Shown piece after piece: positions 28,740 to 39,249 of a stretch of 64,000 bases of DNA (position 1 is the first letter of the stretch; each line of letters opens with the position of its first letter). This DNA comes from Pantoea sp. AS-PWVM4 (GTDB lineage: Bacteria; Pseudomonadota; Gammaproteobacteria; Enterobacterales; Enterobacteriaceae): positions 62,001 through 126,000 of the forward strand of contig NZ_ASZC01000014.1 of the NCBI RefSeq assembly GCF_000468095.1. Reading direction: 5' to 3'. The position numbers were made by a program, and so were the translations under genes. The notes under the pieces were generated by a model that was not told where the DNA came from, searched no databases, and saw nothing but the letters and a program-made list of their open reading frames with translations.

Positions 28740-30164
28740 TTATTTCTTTTTCGCTTTCGCGTTCGGCAGGTCGGTGATGCTACCTTCGAACACTTCCGCT
28801 GCCAGGCCCACAGACTCGTGCAACGTCGGGTGCGCATGGATGGTCAGCGCGATATCTTCGGCATCACAACCCATCTCAATCGCCAGACCGATTTCACCCA
28901 GCAGCTCGCCGCCGTTGGTGCCGACAATGGCGCCACCAATCACACGGTGCGTTTCTTTGTCGAAAATCAGTTTGGTCATACCGTCAGCACAGTCAGAGGC
29001 GATAGCACGGCCTGAAGCAGCCCACGGGAAGGTGGAAACTTCGTAGCTGATGCCTTTCTCTTTCGCTTCTTTCTCGGTCAGACCTACCCATGCCACTTCT
29101 GGCTCGGTGTAAGCAATTGACGGAATCACTTTCGGGTCGAAGTAATGCTTCATACCGGCGATAACTTCAGCCGCAACGTGACCTTCGTGCACGCCTTTGT
29201 GCGCCAGCATCGGCTGACCAACGATGTCACCGATCGCATAGATGTGTGGCACGTTGGTGCGCATTTGTTTGTCGACGCGGATAAAACCACGATCGTCCAC
29301 TTCTACGCCCGCTTTACCGGCATCCAGACCTTTACCATTCGGCACACGGCCAATCGCCACCAGTACGGCATCGTAACGCTGTGCTTCAGACGGCGCTTTT
29401 TTGCCTTCCATGGAAACGTAAATGCCATCTTCTTTCGCGACAACGGCGGTGACTTTAGTTTCCAGCATCAGGTTGAATTTCTTGCTGATGCGTTTGGTGA
29501 ACACTTTCACCACGTCTTTATCGGCCGCCGGGATAACCTGGTCAAACATCTCAACCACGTCGATCTCTGAACCCAGCGCATGGTAAACGGTACCCATCTC
29601 CAGACCGATGATACCGCCACCCATAACCAGCAGACGCTTCGGAACTTCTTTCAGTTCCAGCGCATCTGTTGAATCCCACACGCGCGGATCTTCGTGCGGA
29701 ATGAACGGCAGTTCAATCGGACGAGAACCGGCAGCGATGATAGCGTTGTCGAAGTTAATGGTGGTCGCCCCACCTTCACCTTCAACCACCAGGGTGTTAG
29801 CACCGGTGAATTTACCCAGACCGTTCACCACTTTGACTTTACGGCCTTTGGCCATACCCGCCAGGCCACCGGTCAGTTGTGTGATGACTTTCTCTTTCCA
29901 GGTACGAATTTTGTTGATGTCAGTTGAAGGCTGGCCAAACACGATGCCGTGTTCTTCCAGTGCTTTCGCTTCTTCAATGACTTTCGCTACGTGCAGCAGC
30001 GCTTTTGACGGGATACAGCCAACGTTCAGACAGACACCACCGAGGGTGCTGTAGCGCTCTACCAGTACGGTTTCCAGACCTAAATCAGCGCAACGGAAGG
30101 CTGCAGAGTAACCTGCAGGACCTGCCCCAAGTACCACGACTTGAGTTTTAATCTCTGTACTCAT
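28740..30164 (-). CDS. lpdA: Dihydrolipoamide dehydrogenase (E3)
   Basis: E3 reoxidises the dihydrolipoyl groups of the pyruvate, 2-oxoglutarate and glycine systems with NAD. The 474-residue flavoprotein has the FAD loop VLGAGPAGYSAA, the redox disulfide Cys45/Cys50 (GGVCLNVGCIPSK), an NAD loop GGGIIGLEMG and the C-terminal His-Glu pair in HAHPTLHES. The second of two adjacent ATGs (30164) is 5 bp from AGAGG and matches E. coli. It lies 174 bp after aceF, with a hairpin between, so it probably also has its own promoter. Confidence 0.97.
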   Translation of the reverse strand: MSTEIKTQVVVLGAGPAGYSAAFRCADLGLETVLVERYSTLGGVCLNVGCIPSKALLHVAKVIEEAKALEEHGIVFGQPSTDINKIRTWKEKVITQLTGGLAGMAKGRKVKVVNGLGKFTGANTLVVEGEGGATTINFDNAIIAAGSRPIELPFIPHEDPRVWDSTDALELKEVPKRLLVMGGGIIGLEMGTVYHALGSEIDVVEMFDQVIPAADKDVVKVFTKRISKKFNLMLETKVTAVVAKEDGIYVSMEGKKAPSEAQRYDAVLVAIGRVPNGKGLDAGKAGVEVDDRGFIRVDKQMRTNVPHIYAIGDIVGQPMLAHKGVHEGHVAAEVIAGMKHYFDPKVIPSIAYTEPEVAWVGLTEKEAKEKGISYEVSTFPWAASGRAIASDCADGMTKLIFDKETHRVIGGAIVGTNGGELLGEIGLAIEMGCDAEDIALTIHAHPTLHESVGLAAEVFEGSITDLPNAKAKKK

Positions 30165-30308
30165 CATGACCTCTTATTAGATTTCCGGCGGTCAGACGCG
30201 AACCTGTCCCAGGCTCTGGATGCCCTTATTCCACCGGCACATTTCACCGCAAGAGTTTACAGAATTGTTAATAAACTGCCAACCGCGGTGACTCTGAATG
30301 CGTACAAC

Positions 30309-30330
30309 AAGGCCGGCATTCGCCGGCCTT
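30309..30330 (-). terminator. Hairpin after aceF
   Basis: AAGGCCGGC and GCCGGCCTT form a perfect 9-bp stem with a 4-nt loop, 9 bp after the aceF stop. The following minus-strand bases (GTTGTACG) are only partly T-rich, which fits partial termination before lpdA. Confidence 0.6.
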
Positions 30331-30338
30331 GATTAACT

Positions 30339-32231
30339 TCACATCACCAGACGGCGAATGTCTGACAACATGTTGTTGATGATGGTGATAAAGCGCGCAC
30401 CATCAGCACCGTCAATCACGCGGTGGTCGAAGGAAAGAGAGATTGGCATCATCAGACGCGGAGCAAACTCTTTACCATTCCATACCGGCTCCATCGCCGA
30501 TTTGGAGACACCGAGGATAGCCACTTCCGGCGCGTTCACGATTGGCGCAAAGTGCGTGGTGCCCAGGCCACCCAGGCTGGAGATGGTGAAACATCCACCC
30601 TGCATATCGCCCGCAGTCAGCTTACCGTCACGCGCTTTTTTCGAGATCGCCATCAGTTCACGGGACAGCTCGGTGATGCCTTTTTTGTTCACATCTTTGA
30701 ACACCGGAACCACCAGACCGTTTGGCGTATCCACGGCCACACCGATGTTGATGTATTTCTTCAGCGTCAGTTTCTGACCATCTTCGGACAGTGAGCTGTT
30801 GAAACGCGGCATCTGCTCCAGCGCAGCGGCTACGGCTTTCATGATAAACACCACCGGGGTGAATTTCACATCCAGCTTACGTTTCTCTGCTTCGCTGTTC
30901 TGCTGCTTACGGAACGCTTCCAGATCGGTGATATCGGTTTTATCGAAGTGAGTCACATGCGGGATCATGACCCAGTTACGGCTCAGGTTAGCACCGGAGA
31001 TTTTCTGGATACGACCCAGCTCGACTTCTTCGATTTCACCAAACTTGCTGAAGTCCACTTTCGGCCACGGCAACATGCCAGGCAGACCGCCGCCACTCGC
31101 CGCCGCAGCCGGAGCTGCTTCAGCGCGTTTCACCGCGTCTTTCACATACGCCTGAACGTCTTCTTTCAGGATGCGACCTTTACGGCCAGTGCCTTTGACT
31201 TTCGCCAGGTTGACACCGAACTCGCGCGCCAGGCGACGAATCACCGGGGTAGCATGCACGTAAGCGTCGTTCTCAGCAAAATCACTCTTCGCATCCGCTT
31301 TGGCGGCAGCGGGTGCCGGAGCGGCCTGAGCAGCAGGTGCCGGAGCAGCTTCCTGTTTCGCCGGTGCAGCAGCAGCAGCAGGCGCAGCGCCTTCGACTTC
31401 AAACACCATAATCAGCGAGCCGGTTTTCACTTTGTCACCGGTGGAAACTTTCAGCTCTTTCACGGTGCCCGCGAACGGCGCCGGGACTTCCATTGAGGCT
31501 TTATCGCCTTCAACCACAATCAGTGACTGTTCAGCGGTAACTTTGTCGCCCACTTTGACCAGCACTTCAGTGACTTCAACTTCATCACCACCGATATCCG
31601 GTACGTTGACATCTTTCGCGCCAGCAGCAGCGGCCGGTGCCGGGGCCGCAGCAGGTTGTGCCGCCGCCGCAGGGGCTGCCGGAGCAGCAGCGCCTTGCGC
31701 TTCGAATACCATGATAAGTGAACCGGTGTTCACTTTATCGCCGGTGGCGATTTTGATCTCTTTCACTACGCCCGCGAACGGTGCCGGGACTTCCATTGAG
31801 GCTTTGTCGCCTTCAACGGTGATCAGGGACTGCTCAGCCGCAACGGTGTCGCCCACTTTAACCAGAATCTCGGTGACTTCGACTTCATCACCACCGATAT
31901 CCGGCACGTTGACGTCTTTGCTGACAGCAGCGGCAGCCGCAGGTGCCGGCGCGGCTTCTGCTTTCTTCTCTTCTGCCGCCGGTGCAGCAGCCGCTGCGCC
32001 TTCTGCGTCAAAGATCATGATCAGTTTGCCGGTTTCGACTTTGTCGCCGGTGGCAATTTTGATCTCTTTGACTACGCCAGCCTGCGGTGATGGCACTTCC
32101 ATCGAGGCTTTGTCGCCTTCCACGGTGATCAGTGACTGTTCGGCTTCAACCTTGTCACCTACCTTGACCAGGATCTCGGTGACTTCAACTTCATCTGCCC
32201 CGATATCCGGCACTTTAATTTCGATAGCCAT
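30339..32231 (-). CDS. aceF: Dihydrolipoamide acetyltransferase (E2 of pyruvate dehydrogenase)
   Basis: AceF is the core of the pyruvate dehydrogenase complex and passes the acetyl group to CoA. The 630-residue protein has three tandem lipoyl domains with the lysine in [10 protein letters not shown] at Lys41, Lys143 and Lys244, joined by Ala/Pro-rich linkers. The E1/E3-binding domain ([20 protein letters not shown], about 330-365) and the catalytic domain ending in [12 protein letters not shown] follow. It lies 14 bp after aceE. The three lipoyl domains are near repeats of about 100 codons each and explain the strong internal repetition of the DNA. Confidence 0.98.
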   Translation of the reverse strand: MAIEIKVPDIGADEVEVTEILVKVGDKVEAEQSLITVEGDKASMEVPSPQAGVVKEIKIATGDKVETGKLIMIFDAEGAAAAAPAAEEKKAEAAPAPAAAAAVSKDVNVPDIGGDEVEVTEILVKVGDTVAAEQSLITVEGDKASMEVPAPFAGVVKEIKIATGDKVNTGSLIMVFEAQGAAAPAAPAAAAQPAAAPAPAAAAGAKDVNVPDIGGDEVEVTEVLVKVGDKVTAEQSLIVVEGDKASMEVPAPFAGTVKELKVSTGDKVKTGSLIMVFEVEGAAPAAAAAPAKQEAAPAPAAQAAPAPAAAKADAKSDFAENDAYVHATPVIRRLAREFGVNLAKVKGTGRKGRILKEDVQAYVKDAVKRAEAAPAAAASGGGLPGMLPWPKVDFSKFGEIEEVELGRIQKISGANLSRNWVMIPHVTHFDKTDITDLEAFRKQQNSEAEKRKLDVKFTPVVFIMKAVAAALEQMPRFNSSLSEDGQKLTLKKYINIGVAVDTPNGLVVPVFKDVNKKGITELSRELMAISKKARDGKLTAGDMQGGCFTISSLGGLGTTHFAPIVNAPEVAILGVSKSAMEPVWNGKEFAPRLMMPISLSFDHRVIDGADGARFITIINNMLSDIRRLVM

Positions 32232-32245
32232 TACTCTCTTACCTC

Positions 32246-34912
32246 TTAAGCCAGACGCGGGTTAACTTTATCGGCATCGATGTTGAATTTGGTGATCGCT
32301 TCCGCCACCACTTTCTTATCGATTTCGCCGCGTTTAGCCAGTTCACCCAGTGCTGCAACCACGACATACGATGCATCCACTTCGAAGTGGTGACGCAGGT
32401 TTTCACGGCTGTCTGAACGACCGAAGCCATCAGTACCCAGCACACGGTAATCGCTCGCCGGTACGTAGCTACGAACCTGTTCTGCGAACAGTTTCATGTA
32501 GTCAGTTGACGCAACGGCCGGCGCGTCATTCATCACCTGAGCGATGTAAGGCACACGCGGGGTTTCAGTCGGATGCAGCATGTTCCAGCGCTCGCAATCC
32601 TGACCATCACGCGCCAGTTCAGTGAACGAGGTCACGCTGTAGACGTCAGAACCGATACCGTAGTCTTTCGCCAGGATCTGAGCCGCTTCACGGACGTGAC
32701 GCAGGATAGAACCAGAGCCAAGCAGCTGCACTTTACCTTTGCTACCTTCAACCGCTTCCAGCTTGTAGATACCCTTACGGATACCCTCTTCCGCACCCTG
32801 CGGCATCGCAGGCATGTGGTAGTTTTCGTTCAGCGTGGTGATGTAGTAGTAAATGTTTTCCTGCGCTTCGCCGTACATACGCACCAGACCATCATGCATG
32901 ATGACAGCCACTTCGTAGGCATAAGACGGATCGTAAGAGATACAGTTCGGGATAGTCAGCGACTGAATATGGCTGTGACCATCTTCATGCTGCAAGCCTT
33001 CACCGTTCAGGGTGGTACGACCGGAGGTGCCGCCGACGAGGAAGCCGCGCGCCTGTTGGTCGCCTGCCAGCCACATCAGATCACCAATACGCTGGAAGCC
33101 GAACATCGAGTAATAGATGTAGAACGGAATCATTGGCAGATTGTTGGTGCTGTAAGAGGTCGCCGCCGCCAGCCAGGATGAACCTGCGCCCAGCTCGTTG
33201 ATCCCTTCCTGCAAAATCTGGCCTTTTTCATCTTCTTTATAGTAAGCAACCTGCTCACGGTCCTGCGGGGTGTACTGCTGGCCGTTCGGGCTGTAGATAC
33301 CAATCTGACGGAACAGACCTTCCATACCAAAGGTACGGGCTTCGTCCGCGAGGATCGGCACCAGACGATCTTTGATCGACTTGTTCTTCAGCATCACGTT
33401 CAGCGCACGCACGAAAGCGATGGTGGTAGAGATCTCTTTGCTCTGCTCTTCCAGCAGCGCGCTGAACTCTTCCAGTGCCGGCATTTCCAGCTTCTCGGTG
33501 AAGTGTGGCTGGCGAGTCGGCAGGTAGCCGCCCAGCTTCTCACGCTGACCGTGCAGGTAGTTGTACTCTTCTGAGCCTTTTTCGAAGGTCACGTACGGCA
33601 GTTTTTCGATGTTTTCATCAGCTACCGGCACATTGAAGCGATCGCGGATGTAGCGAACGCCATCCATGTTCATCTTCTTCACCTGGTGAGCGATGTTTTT
33701 ACCTTCGGCGGTGTCACCCATACCATAACCTTTGATGGTATGTGCCAGAATCAGCGTCGGCTGGCCTTTGGTGTCCTGCGCTTTTTTCAGTGCCGCGTAG
33801 ATTTTCTTCGGATCGTGACCACCACGGTTCAGGGCGAAGATCTCTTCGTCTGACCAGTCTTTCACCAGCGCAGCAGTCTCCGGGTATTTACCGAAGAAGT
33901 GCTCACGCACGTAGGCACCGTCGCGTGATTTGAAGGTCTGATAGTCACCGTCAACGGTTTCGTTCATCAGCTGGATCAGTTTACCGCTGGTATCTTTCTT
34001 CAGCAGCTCATCCCAACGTGCGCCCCAGATCACTTTGATCACGTTCCAGCCAGCACCGGCAAAGATGCCTTCCAGCTCGTTGATGATCTTACCGTTACCG
34101 GTGACCGGGCCATCCAGACGTTGCAGGTTACAGTTGATGATGAACACCAGGTTGTCCAGTTTTTCGCGGACAGCAATGGTGATCGCACCTTTGGATTCCG
34201 GCTCATCCATCTCACCGTCACCCAGGAAGGCGTAAACGGTCTGAGCAGAGGTGTCTTTCAGACCACGATGATCCAGATATTTCAGGAATTTCGCCTGGTA
34301 GATCGCATTCAGTGGGCCAAGGCCCATGGATACGGTCGGGAACTGCCAGAATTCCGGCATCAGTTTCGGGTGCGGATAAGAAGAAAGACCGTTGCCATGC
34401 ACTTCCTGACGGAAGTTGTTCATCTGCTCTTCGGTCAGACGGCCTTCAAGGAACGCACGAGAGTAGATACCCGGAGAGATATGGCCCTGGAAGTAAACCA
34501 GATCGCCGCCATCTTTCTCGCTACGCGCACGGAAGAAGTGGTTGAAGCACACTTCATAGATAGTCGCGGAAGACTGGAAGGATGAGAGGTGACCACCCAA
34601 CTCCAGATCTTTCTTCGACGCACGCAGCACCGACATGATGGCGTTCCAGCGGATTGCGGAACGGATACGACGTTCAAGCGAGGTGTTGCCCGGATAGTCC
34701 GGTTCATCTTCAACGGCAATAGAGTTGATGTAGTTGCTCACGGCAGAAGAACCTGCAGCAACTTTTACGCCGCCCTTGCGTGCAGCACTTAATACCTGGT
34801 CAATCAGATACTGCGCACGCTCAACACCTTCTTCACGGATGACCGATTCGATCGCCTGTAGCCAGTCACGAGTTTCGATCGGATCCACGTCATTGTGTAA
34901 ACGTTCTGACAT
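32246..34912 (-). CDS. aceE: Pyruvate dehydrogenase E1 component
   Basis: AceE decarboxylates pyruvate with thiamine diphosphate and acetylates the AceF lipoyl groups. At 888 residues it is one longer than E. coli AceE. The ThDP motif [20 protein letters not shown], ending in [16 protein letters not shown], is clear, as are [13 protein letters not shown] and the C-terminal [19 protein letters not shown]. The start [16 protein letters not shown] equals E. coli. It is second in the pdhR-aceE-aceF operon; a large hairpin lies in the 127 bp pdhR-aceE gap. Confidence 0.98.
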   Translation of the reverse strand: MSERLHNDVDPIETRDWLQAIESVIREEGVERAQYLIDQVLSAARKGGVKVAAGSSAVSNYINSIAVEDEPDYPGNTSLERRIRSAIRWNAIMSVLRASKKDLELGGHLSSFQSSATIYEVCFNHFFRARSEKDGGDLVYFQGHISPGIYSRAFLEGRLTEEQMNNFRQEVHGNGLSSYPHPKLMPEFWQFPTVSMGLGPLNAIYQAKFLKYLDHRGLKDTSAQTVYAFLGDGEMDEPESKGAITIAVREKLDNLVFIINCNLQRLDGPVTGNGKIINELEGIFAGAGWNVIKVIWGARWDELLKKDTSGKLIQLMNETVDGDYQTFKSRDGAYVREHFFGKYPETAALVKDWSDEEIFALNRGGHDPKKIYAALKKAQDTKGQPTLILAHTIKGYGMGDTAEGKNIAHQVKKMNMDGVRYIRDRFNVPVADENIEKLPYVTFEKGSEEYNYLHGQREKLGGYLPTRQPHFTEKLEMPALEEFSALLEEQSKEISTTIAFVRALNVMLKNKSIKDRLVPILADEARTFGMEGLFRQIGIYSPNGQQYTPQDREQVAYYKEDEKGQILQEGINELGAGSSWLAAATSYSTNNLPMIPFYIYYSMFGFQRIGDLMWLAGDQQARGFLVGGTSGRTTLNGEGLQHEDGHSHIQSLTIPNCISYDPSYAYEVAVIMHDGLVRMYGEAQENIYYYITTLNENYHMPAMPQGAEEGIRKGIYKLEAVEGSKGKVQLLGSGSILRHVREAAQILAKDYGIGSDVYSVTSFTELARDGQDCERWNMLHPTETPRVPYIAQVMNDAPAVASTDYMKLFAEQVRSYVPASDYRVLGTDGFGRSDSRENLRHHFEVDASYVVVAALGELAKRGEIDKKVVAEAITKFNIDADKVNPRLA

Positions 34913-34956
34913 GGGGTGTATTCCTTATCTGTGTCTAATACGTTGAATTGTCAGGA

Positions 34957-35004
34957 GCCTGTCTGCTTGTGCTTTGCTTCAGTTCACAGCACAAGAAGAC
35001 AGGC
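34957..35004. other. Large hairpin in the pdhR-aceE intergenic region
   Basis: GCCTGTCT-G-CTTGTGCT pairs with AGCACAAG-A-AGACAGGC over a 14-nt loop: two perfect 8-bp stems with one mismatch between. On the plus strand CGTCGCTTTTT follows, but on the transcribed minus strand no T-run follows. It is thus more likely an RNA processing or stabilising structure in the pdhR-aceE transcript than a terminator of it. Confidence 0.7.
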
Positions 35005-35039
35005 CCGTCGCTTTTTATCCGCACGTTCGTTGCCGCGCG

Positions 35040-35804
35040 TTATTCCTTACGTTGCTGTAAACGACGCAGGGAGCGTTCACGACGACTCTGCTCCCGACTT
35101 CTATCCAGCAAGATTTCCTCAATGAACGCCAGGTGACGGTGTGATGCCTCGCGTGCTTGTTCTGGCTCACGAGCCACAATCGCCTCAAAAATACTGGCGC
35201 GGTGACCGCTCACTTTCGCCAGCATTTCCCGGCGAGCGTAGAGCAATTCAAAATTCTGACGGACGTTTTGTTCCAGCATAGGGCCCATAGAACGCAGCAA
35301 ATGCAAAAGCACCACATTATGGGCCGCTTCTGTGACAGCGATCTGATACTGCATCACGGCGTCGGCTTCAGCGTCGAGATCGCCGCTGTCCTGGGCCTGC
35401 TGGATTTGAACATGGCAGTCGCGAATGCGTTGCAGATCCTCATCCGTACCACGCAACGCCGCGTAATACGCAGCAATGCCTTCCAACGCGTGGCGGGTTT
35501 CCAGCAGGTCAAACTGAGATTCCGGATGTTGGGCAAGCAGGCTGACCAGTGGGTCGCTCAGGCTTTGCCAGAGATGCTTTTGAACGAAGGTGCCGCCACC
35601 CTGACGGCGCAGCAGCAACCCTTTCGCCTCAAGGCGCTGGATCGCTTCACGAAGAGAAGGACGTGATACATCGAATTGTTTGGCGAGTTCGCGCTCGGGT
35701 AGCAGCTTCTCTCCTGGCCGCAGCGTCCCTTCCATAATCAGGGATTCCAGCTGCTGCTCAATGGCATCGGAGAGCTTTGGTTGGCGAATCTTACTGTAAG
35801 CCAT
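35040..35804 (-). CDS. pdhR: Pyruvate dehydrogenase complex repressor PdhR
   Basis: PdhR is a GntR/FadR-family repressor of pdhR-aceEF and respiratory genes; pyruvate releases it. The 254-residue protein has the winged helix in residues about 9-77 ([19 protein letters not shown], then [20 protein letters not shown]) and the FadR-type C-terminal helical domain ([12 protein letters not shown] on). A perfect operator lies 34 bp upstream of its start, so it represses its own operon. Confidence 0.97.
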   Translation of the reverse strand: MAYSKIRQPKLSDAIEQQLESLIMEGTLRPGEKLLPERELAKQFDVSRPSLREAIQRLEAKGLLLRRQGGGTFVQKHLWQSLSDPLVSLLAQHPESQFDLLETRHALEGIAAYYAALRGTDEDLQRIRDCHVQIQQAQDSGDLDAEADAVMQYQIAVTEAAHNVVLLHLLRSMGPMLEQNVRQNFELLYARREMLAKVSGHRASIFEAIVAREPEQAREASHRHLAFIEEILLDRSREQSRRERSLRRLQQRKE

Positions 35805-35837
35805 CGTCCCTTCTTATTGTGACTGACGTCCGGAGTA

Positions 35838-35854
35838 AATTGGTAATACCAATT
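35838..35854. promoter_or_regulatory. PdhR operator
   Basis: AATTGGTAATACCAATT is a perfect match to the PdhR box AATTGGTnnnACCAATT. It lies about 10 bp downstream of the predicted transcription start, as in E. coli. Confidence 0.93.
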
Positions 35855-35870
35855 GCCAAAAGTTGCCGGT

Positions 35871-35899
35871 AAAGTAACAAAGTATTCACCTTGTGTCTA
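35871..35899 (-). promoter_or_regulatory. Promoter of pdhR-aceEF
   Basis: Minus-strand TAGACA (35894-35899) and TACTTT (35871-35876) lie 17 bp apart. The predicted start falls about 10 bp before the PdhR box, the same architecture as E. coli Ppdh. The -10 match is weak (3 of 6), as expected of a regulated promoter. Confidence 0.6.
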
Positions 35900-36236
35900 T
35901 ATGGCAGCCGTCACACTTCAGGGGATTATCATTGGTTAAATGCGCTAAACGGCTGGGATAAAGACAGAAATAGAGCTGCGGGGTGAATTGTTAACAGAAT
36001 CCGCTTTTACCAAACCTTACACAGGCTTAGCGTATCCCTTCCACACTCACCATAAGGGAAAGCTATTCGTGTTTATTACCAATTCATGTCAGAAATACCG
36101 CGTCAGCGCGGCAGTGGATGCTGCTGCTTTTCCAGGCGTCTCTTAGCACAAAAAGCAAAAGCAGGTGCAAAGCGTCGCGCTTATCACTATTCTGGTCGCC
36201 AAGGTAGCTCACGTATGCACACAGCACGCCAGATAC

Positions 36237-36275
36237 CGTAAATAAATGAGTACGTTATGTAAAAATAGCCTTACA
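36237..36275. promoter_or_regulatory. TyrR-like boxes upstream of aroP
   Basis: TGTAAAAATAGCCTTACA (36258-36275) matches TGTAAAN6TTTACA at 11 of 12 positions. A weak second box (CGTAAA-N6-AGTACG, 36237-36254) starts 21 bp upstream. A strong/weak pair about two helical turns apart is how TyrR represses aroP in E. coli. Confidence 0.7.
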
Positions 36276-36308
36276 TTGGGCGAAAAATAACAACATCACG
36301 AGGTTCGT

Positions 36309-37664
36309 ATGGAACAACAGCATGGCGACACGCTGCACCGCGGCTTGAAAAATCGCCATATTCAGCTGATTGCGCTGGGTGGTGCCGTAGGTACTGGTCT
36401 GTTTCTGGGTAGCGCTTCAGTCATCAAATCTGCCGGCCCGGCCGTTATTCTGGGCTATGCAATTGCCGGATTTATTGCCTTTCTGATTATGCGCCAATTG
36501 GGCGAAATGGTAGTGGAAGAGCCGGTTGCCGGTAGCTTCAGCCATTTTGCCTACAAATATTGGGGCAACTTCGCCGGTTTCGCCTCTGGCTGGAACTACT
36601 GGGTGTTGTATGTACTGGTTGCCATGGCCGAGTTAACCGCCGTGGGTAAATATATCCAGTTCTGGTGGCCAGACTTCCCTACCTGGGCAACCGCCGCCAT
36701 CTTCTTTGTCGTGATCAACGCCATCAACCTGACCAACGTGAAAGTGTTTGGTGAGATGGAGTTCTGGTTTGCCATCATCAAAGTCGTTGCGGTCATTGGT
36801 ATGATCCTGTTTGGCGGTTGGCTGCTGTTCAGCGGCAATGGCGGGCCGCAGGCGACCGTCAGCAACCTGTGGAACCAGGGCGGCTTCCTGCCGAATGGCT
36901 TTGGTGGGTTGGTGATGATGATGGCGATCATTATGTTCTCGTTTGGCGGTCTGGAGCTGGTGGGGATCACCGCTGCGGAAGCCGACAACCCGGAGCAAAG
37001 CATCCCTAAAGCGACCAACCAGGTGCTGTGGCGTATCCTGATTTTCTATATCGGCTCACTGGCGGTGCTGCTGTCGCTGCTGCCGTGGACCCGCGTCACC
37101 GCTGACACCAGCCCGTTTGTACTGATTTTCCACGAACTGGGTGATGCGCTGGTGGCGAATGCACTCAACGTGGTGATCCTGACGGCGGCACTGTCGGTGT
37201 ATAACAGCTGCGTTTACTGTAACAGCCGCATGTTGTTCGGCCTGGCGCAGCAGGGCAATGCCCCGAAAGCCCTGTTGAAAGTCGATAAACGCGGTGTACC
37301 GGTGGCAACCATTCTGGTGTCTGCGGTAGCAACTGCCCTCTGCGTACTGATTAACTACCTGATGCCTGGCGAAGCCTTCGGCCTGTTGATGTCCCTGGTG
37401 GTTTCGGCGCTGGTGATTAACTGGGCGATGATAAGCCTCGCTCACCTGAAATTCCGTAAGAAGAAAGACCAGCAGGGCGTTACCACGCGTTTCCGCGCCA
37501 TCCTTTACCCGCTGGGTAACTGGATCTGCCTGGTGTTCCTCGCCGGTATTCTGGTGATTATGGCGATTACTCCCGGCATGGCGATTTCGGTCTGGCTGAT
37601 TCCGGTTTGGCTGGTAGTACTGGCTATCGGCTACGCGATTAAAAACAAAGCGCAGCAAGCGTAA
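36309..37664 (+). CDS. aroP: Aromatic amino acid permease AroP
   Basis: AroP imports Phe, Tyr and Trp across the inner membrane by proton symport. The 451-residue protein has about 12 helices and matches E. coli AroP throughout: RGLKNRHIQLIALGGAVGTG, GEMVVEEPVAGSFSHFA, GGLELVGITAAEADNPEQS and YNSCVYCNSRMLFGLAQQGN. It is divergent from pdhR, as in E. coli, and preceded by TyrR-like boxes. PheP is a close paralogue, but the location supports AroP. Confidence 0.96.
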   Translation: MEQQHGDTLHRGLKNRHIQLIALGGAVGTGLFLGSASVIKSAGPAVILGYAIAGFIAFLIMRQLGEMVVEEPVAGSFSHFAYKYWGNFAGFASGWNYWVLYVLVAMAELTAVGKYIQFWWPDFPTWATAAIFFVVINAINLTNVKVFGEMEFWFAIIKVVAVIGMILFGGWLLFSGNGGPQATVSNLWNQGGFLPNGFGGLVMMMAIIMFSFGGLELVGITAAEADNPEQSIPKATNQVLWRILIFYIGSLAVLLSLLPWTRVTADTSPFVLIFHELGDALVANALNVVILTAALSVYNSCVYCNSRMLFGLAQQGNAPKALLKVDKRGVPVATILVSAVATALCVLINYLMPGEAFGLLMSLVVSALVINWAMISLAHLKFRKKKDQQGVTTRFRAILYPLGNWICLVFLAGILVIMAITPGMAISVWLIPVWLVVLAIGYAIKNKAQQA

Positions 37665-37673
37665 ATCTGCCCA

Positions 37674-37702
37674 CTCTGCCCGCCCTTGATCGGCGGGCAG
37701 AG
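37674..37702 (+). terminator. Terminator-like hairpin after aroP
   Basis: CTCTGCCCGCC and GGCGGGCAGAG form a perfect 11-bp stem with a 7-nt loop, 9 bp after the aroP stop, followed by pyrimidine-rich ATCTTCCTTCTTT. Confidence 0.75.
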
Positions 37703-37836
37703 ATCTTCCTTCTTTAGATCTTCCTCACACTTTTTTCCGCCCAGGTGTTTTGTCCATCATCCTGACCAAATGGTCCCCGCCAGATTGCTGATTTTCCGCT
37801 AATAATTTTCCCACTGGTTATTACTGGAGAACAACA

Positions 37837-39249
37837 ATGAAAGGAACCGCGCTCTCATTTCGGGAAAAGCTGGGATACGGCATGGGCGATGCCGGATGTA
37901 ACATGATTGGCGGTGCCATCATGCTCTTCCTTAACTATTTCTATACCGATGTTTTTGGCCTCGCACCGGCGCTGGTCGGCACCTTATTGCTTTCCGTGCG
38001 GGTACTGGATGCGGTGACAGACCCGATTATGGGTGCCATTGCCGATCGCACGCAAAGCCGCTGGGGCCGTTTCCGCCCCTGGCTGCTGTGGATCTCCGTC
38101 CCTTATGTTCTGTTTAGCGTGTTGATGTTCACCACTCCGGACTGGAGCTATGAAAACAAGGTCATCTGGGCCTTTGTTACTTACTTTTTGATGTCATTAA
38201 CCTACACCGCCATCAATATTCCTTACTGCTCGCTGGGTGGTGTCATCACGAATGATCCGGGTGAACGTGTCTCCTGCCAGTCATACCGTTTTGTCATGGT
38301 CGGGGTTGCCACATTGATTTTGTCCCTGTCGCTGTTGCCAATGGCCGAGTGGTTTGGCGGCGACAACAAAGCGCGTGGTTATCAGATGGCGATGAGCGTG
38401 CTGGCACTGATTGGCCTGGCGATGTTTCTGTTCTGCTTTGCCACGGTACGTGAGCGTATTCGCCCGGCGGTACCCACCAATGATGATTTGAAAAACGACC
38501 TGCGTGACGTGTGGAAAAATGACCAGTGGGTACGCATTCTGCTGCTGACATTCTGCAACGTCTGCCCGGGTTTTATCCGCATGGCCGCTACCATGTATTA
38601 CGTCACCTGGGTAATGGGTCAGTCGACCCATTTTGCCACCTTATTTATCAGCCTGGGCGTCATTGGCATGATGCTGGGCAGCACGCTGGCAAAAGTGCTG
38701 ACCGATCGCTGGTGCAAATTAAAAGTGTTTTTCTGGACGAACATCGCCCTGGCGCTGTTTTCCTCTGGTTTCTACTGGATCAACCCGCATGCCACTCTGA
38801 GCGTGGTGATCGCCTACTTCCTGCTGAATATCCTGCATCAAATTCCTTCACCGCTGCACTGGTCGCTGATGGCCGATGTTGATGATTATGGCGAGTGGAA
38901 AACCGGCAAACGCATTACCGGCATGAGCTTCTCTGGCAACCTGTTTTTCCTCAAAGTCGGACTGGCCGTCGCCGGGGCGATGGTCGGTTTCCTGCTCTCC
39001 ATCTATGGCTATGATGCCGGGGCGAAACAACAATCAGACCAGGCAATCAACGGCATTATGCTGCTATTCACCATTATTCCTGGCGTTGGTTATCTGATCA
39101 CCGCCGGTGTCGTCCGTCTGCTGAAAGTGGATCGAAAATTGATGCGTACCATTCAGGACGATCTGGCGTTGCGCCGCGCGGACTTTCGCGATCTGCAAAC
39201 ATCACGTCCCTCCTCTGCCGCCGTTATCGAACCCGGAGAAATTAAATGA
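37837..39249 (+). CDS. GPH-family glycoside:cation symporter
   Basis: This 470-residue transporter belongs to the glycoside-pentoside-hexuronide:cation symporter family (MelB/XynP-like). Markers are [17 protein letters not shown] near the start, [28 protein letters not shown] and [18 protein letters not shown]. It probably imports an oligosaccharide or glycoside cleaved by the GH43 enzyme, whose start overlaps its stop by 4 bp. The pair is inserted between aroP and ampE relative to E. coli. Confidence 0.92.
   Translation: MKGTALSFREKLGYGMGDAGCNMIGGAIMLFLNYFYTDVFGLAPALVGTLLLSVRVLDAVTDPIMGAIADRTQSRWGRFRPWLLWISVPYVLFSVLMFTTPDWSYENKVIWAFVTYFLMSLTYTAINIPYCSLGGVITNDPGERVSCQSYRFVMVGVATLILSLSLLPMAEWFGGDNKARGYQMAMSVLALIGLAMFLFCFATVRERIRPAVPTNDDLKNDLRDVWKNDQWVRILLLTFCNVCPGFIRMAATMYYVTWVMGQSTHFATLFISLGVIGMMLGSTLAKVLTDRWCKLKVFFWTNIALALFSSGFYWINPHATLSVVIAYFLLNILHQIPSPLHWSLMADVDDYGEWKTGKRITGMSFSGNLFFLKVGLAVAGAMVGFLLSIYGYDAGAKQQSDQAINGIMLLFTIIPGVGYLITAGVVRLLKVDRKLMRTIQDDLALRRADFRDLQTSRPSSAAVIEPGEIK

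Larger units (their letters stand above)
35805..36308. other. pdhR-aroP divergent intergenic region
   Basis: This 504 bp gap has no gene I can support. It holds the pdhR promoter and operator (35838-35899), an AT-rich middle, a stem CTGCTTTT/AAAAGCAG (36124-36164), a 51-codon basic frame without a good ribosome site (36086-36241), and TyrR-like boxes before aroP. The gap has a similar size in E. coli. Confidence 0.7.

Noticed and set aside
31432-32265. Ala/Ser/Thr-rich 277-codon frame with internal repeats
   Set aside because: It is the complement of the three aceF lipoyl domains; the repeats come from those domains and are not a mobile or CRISPR repeat.
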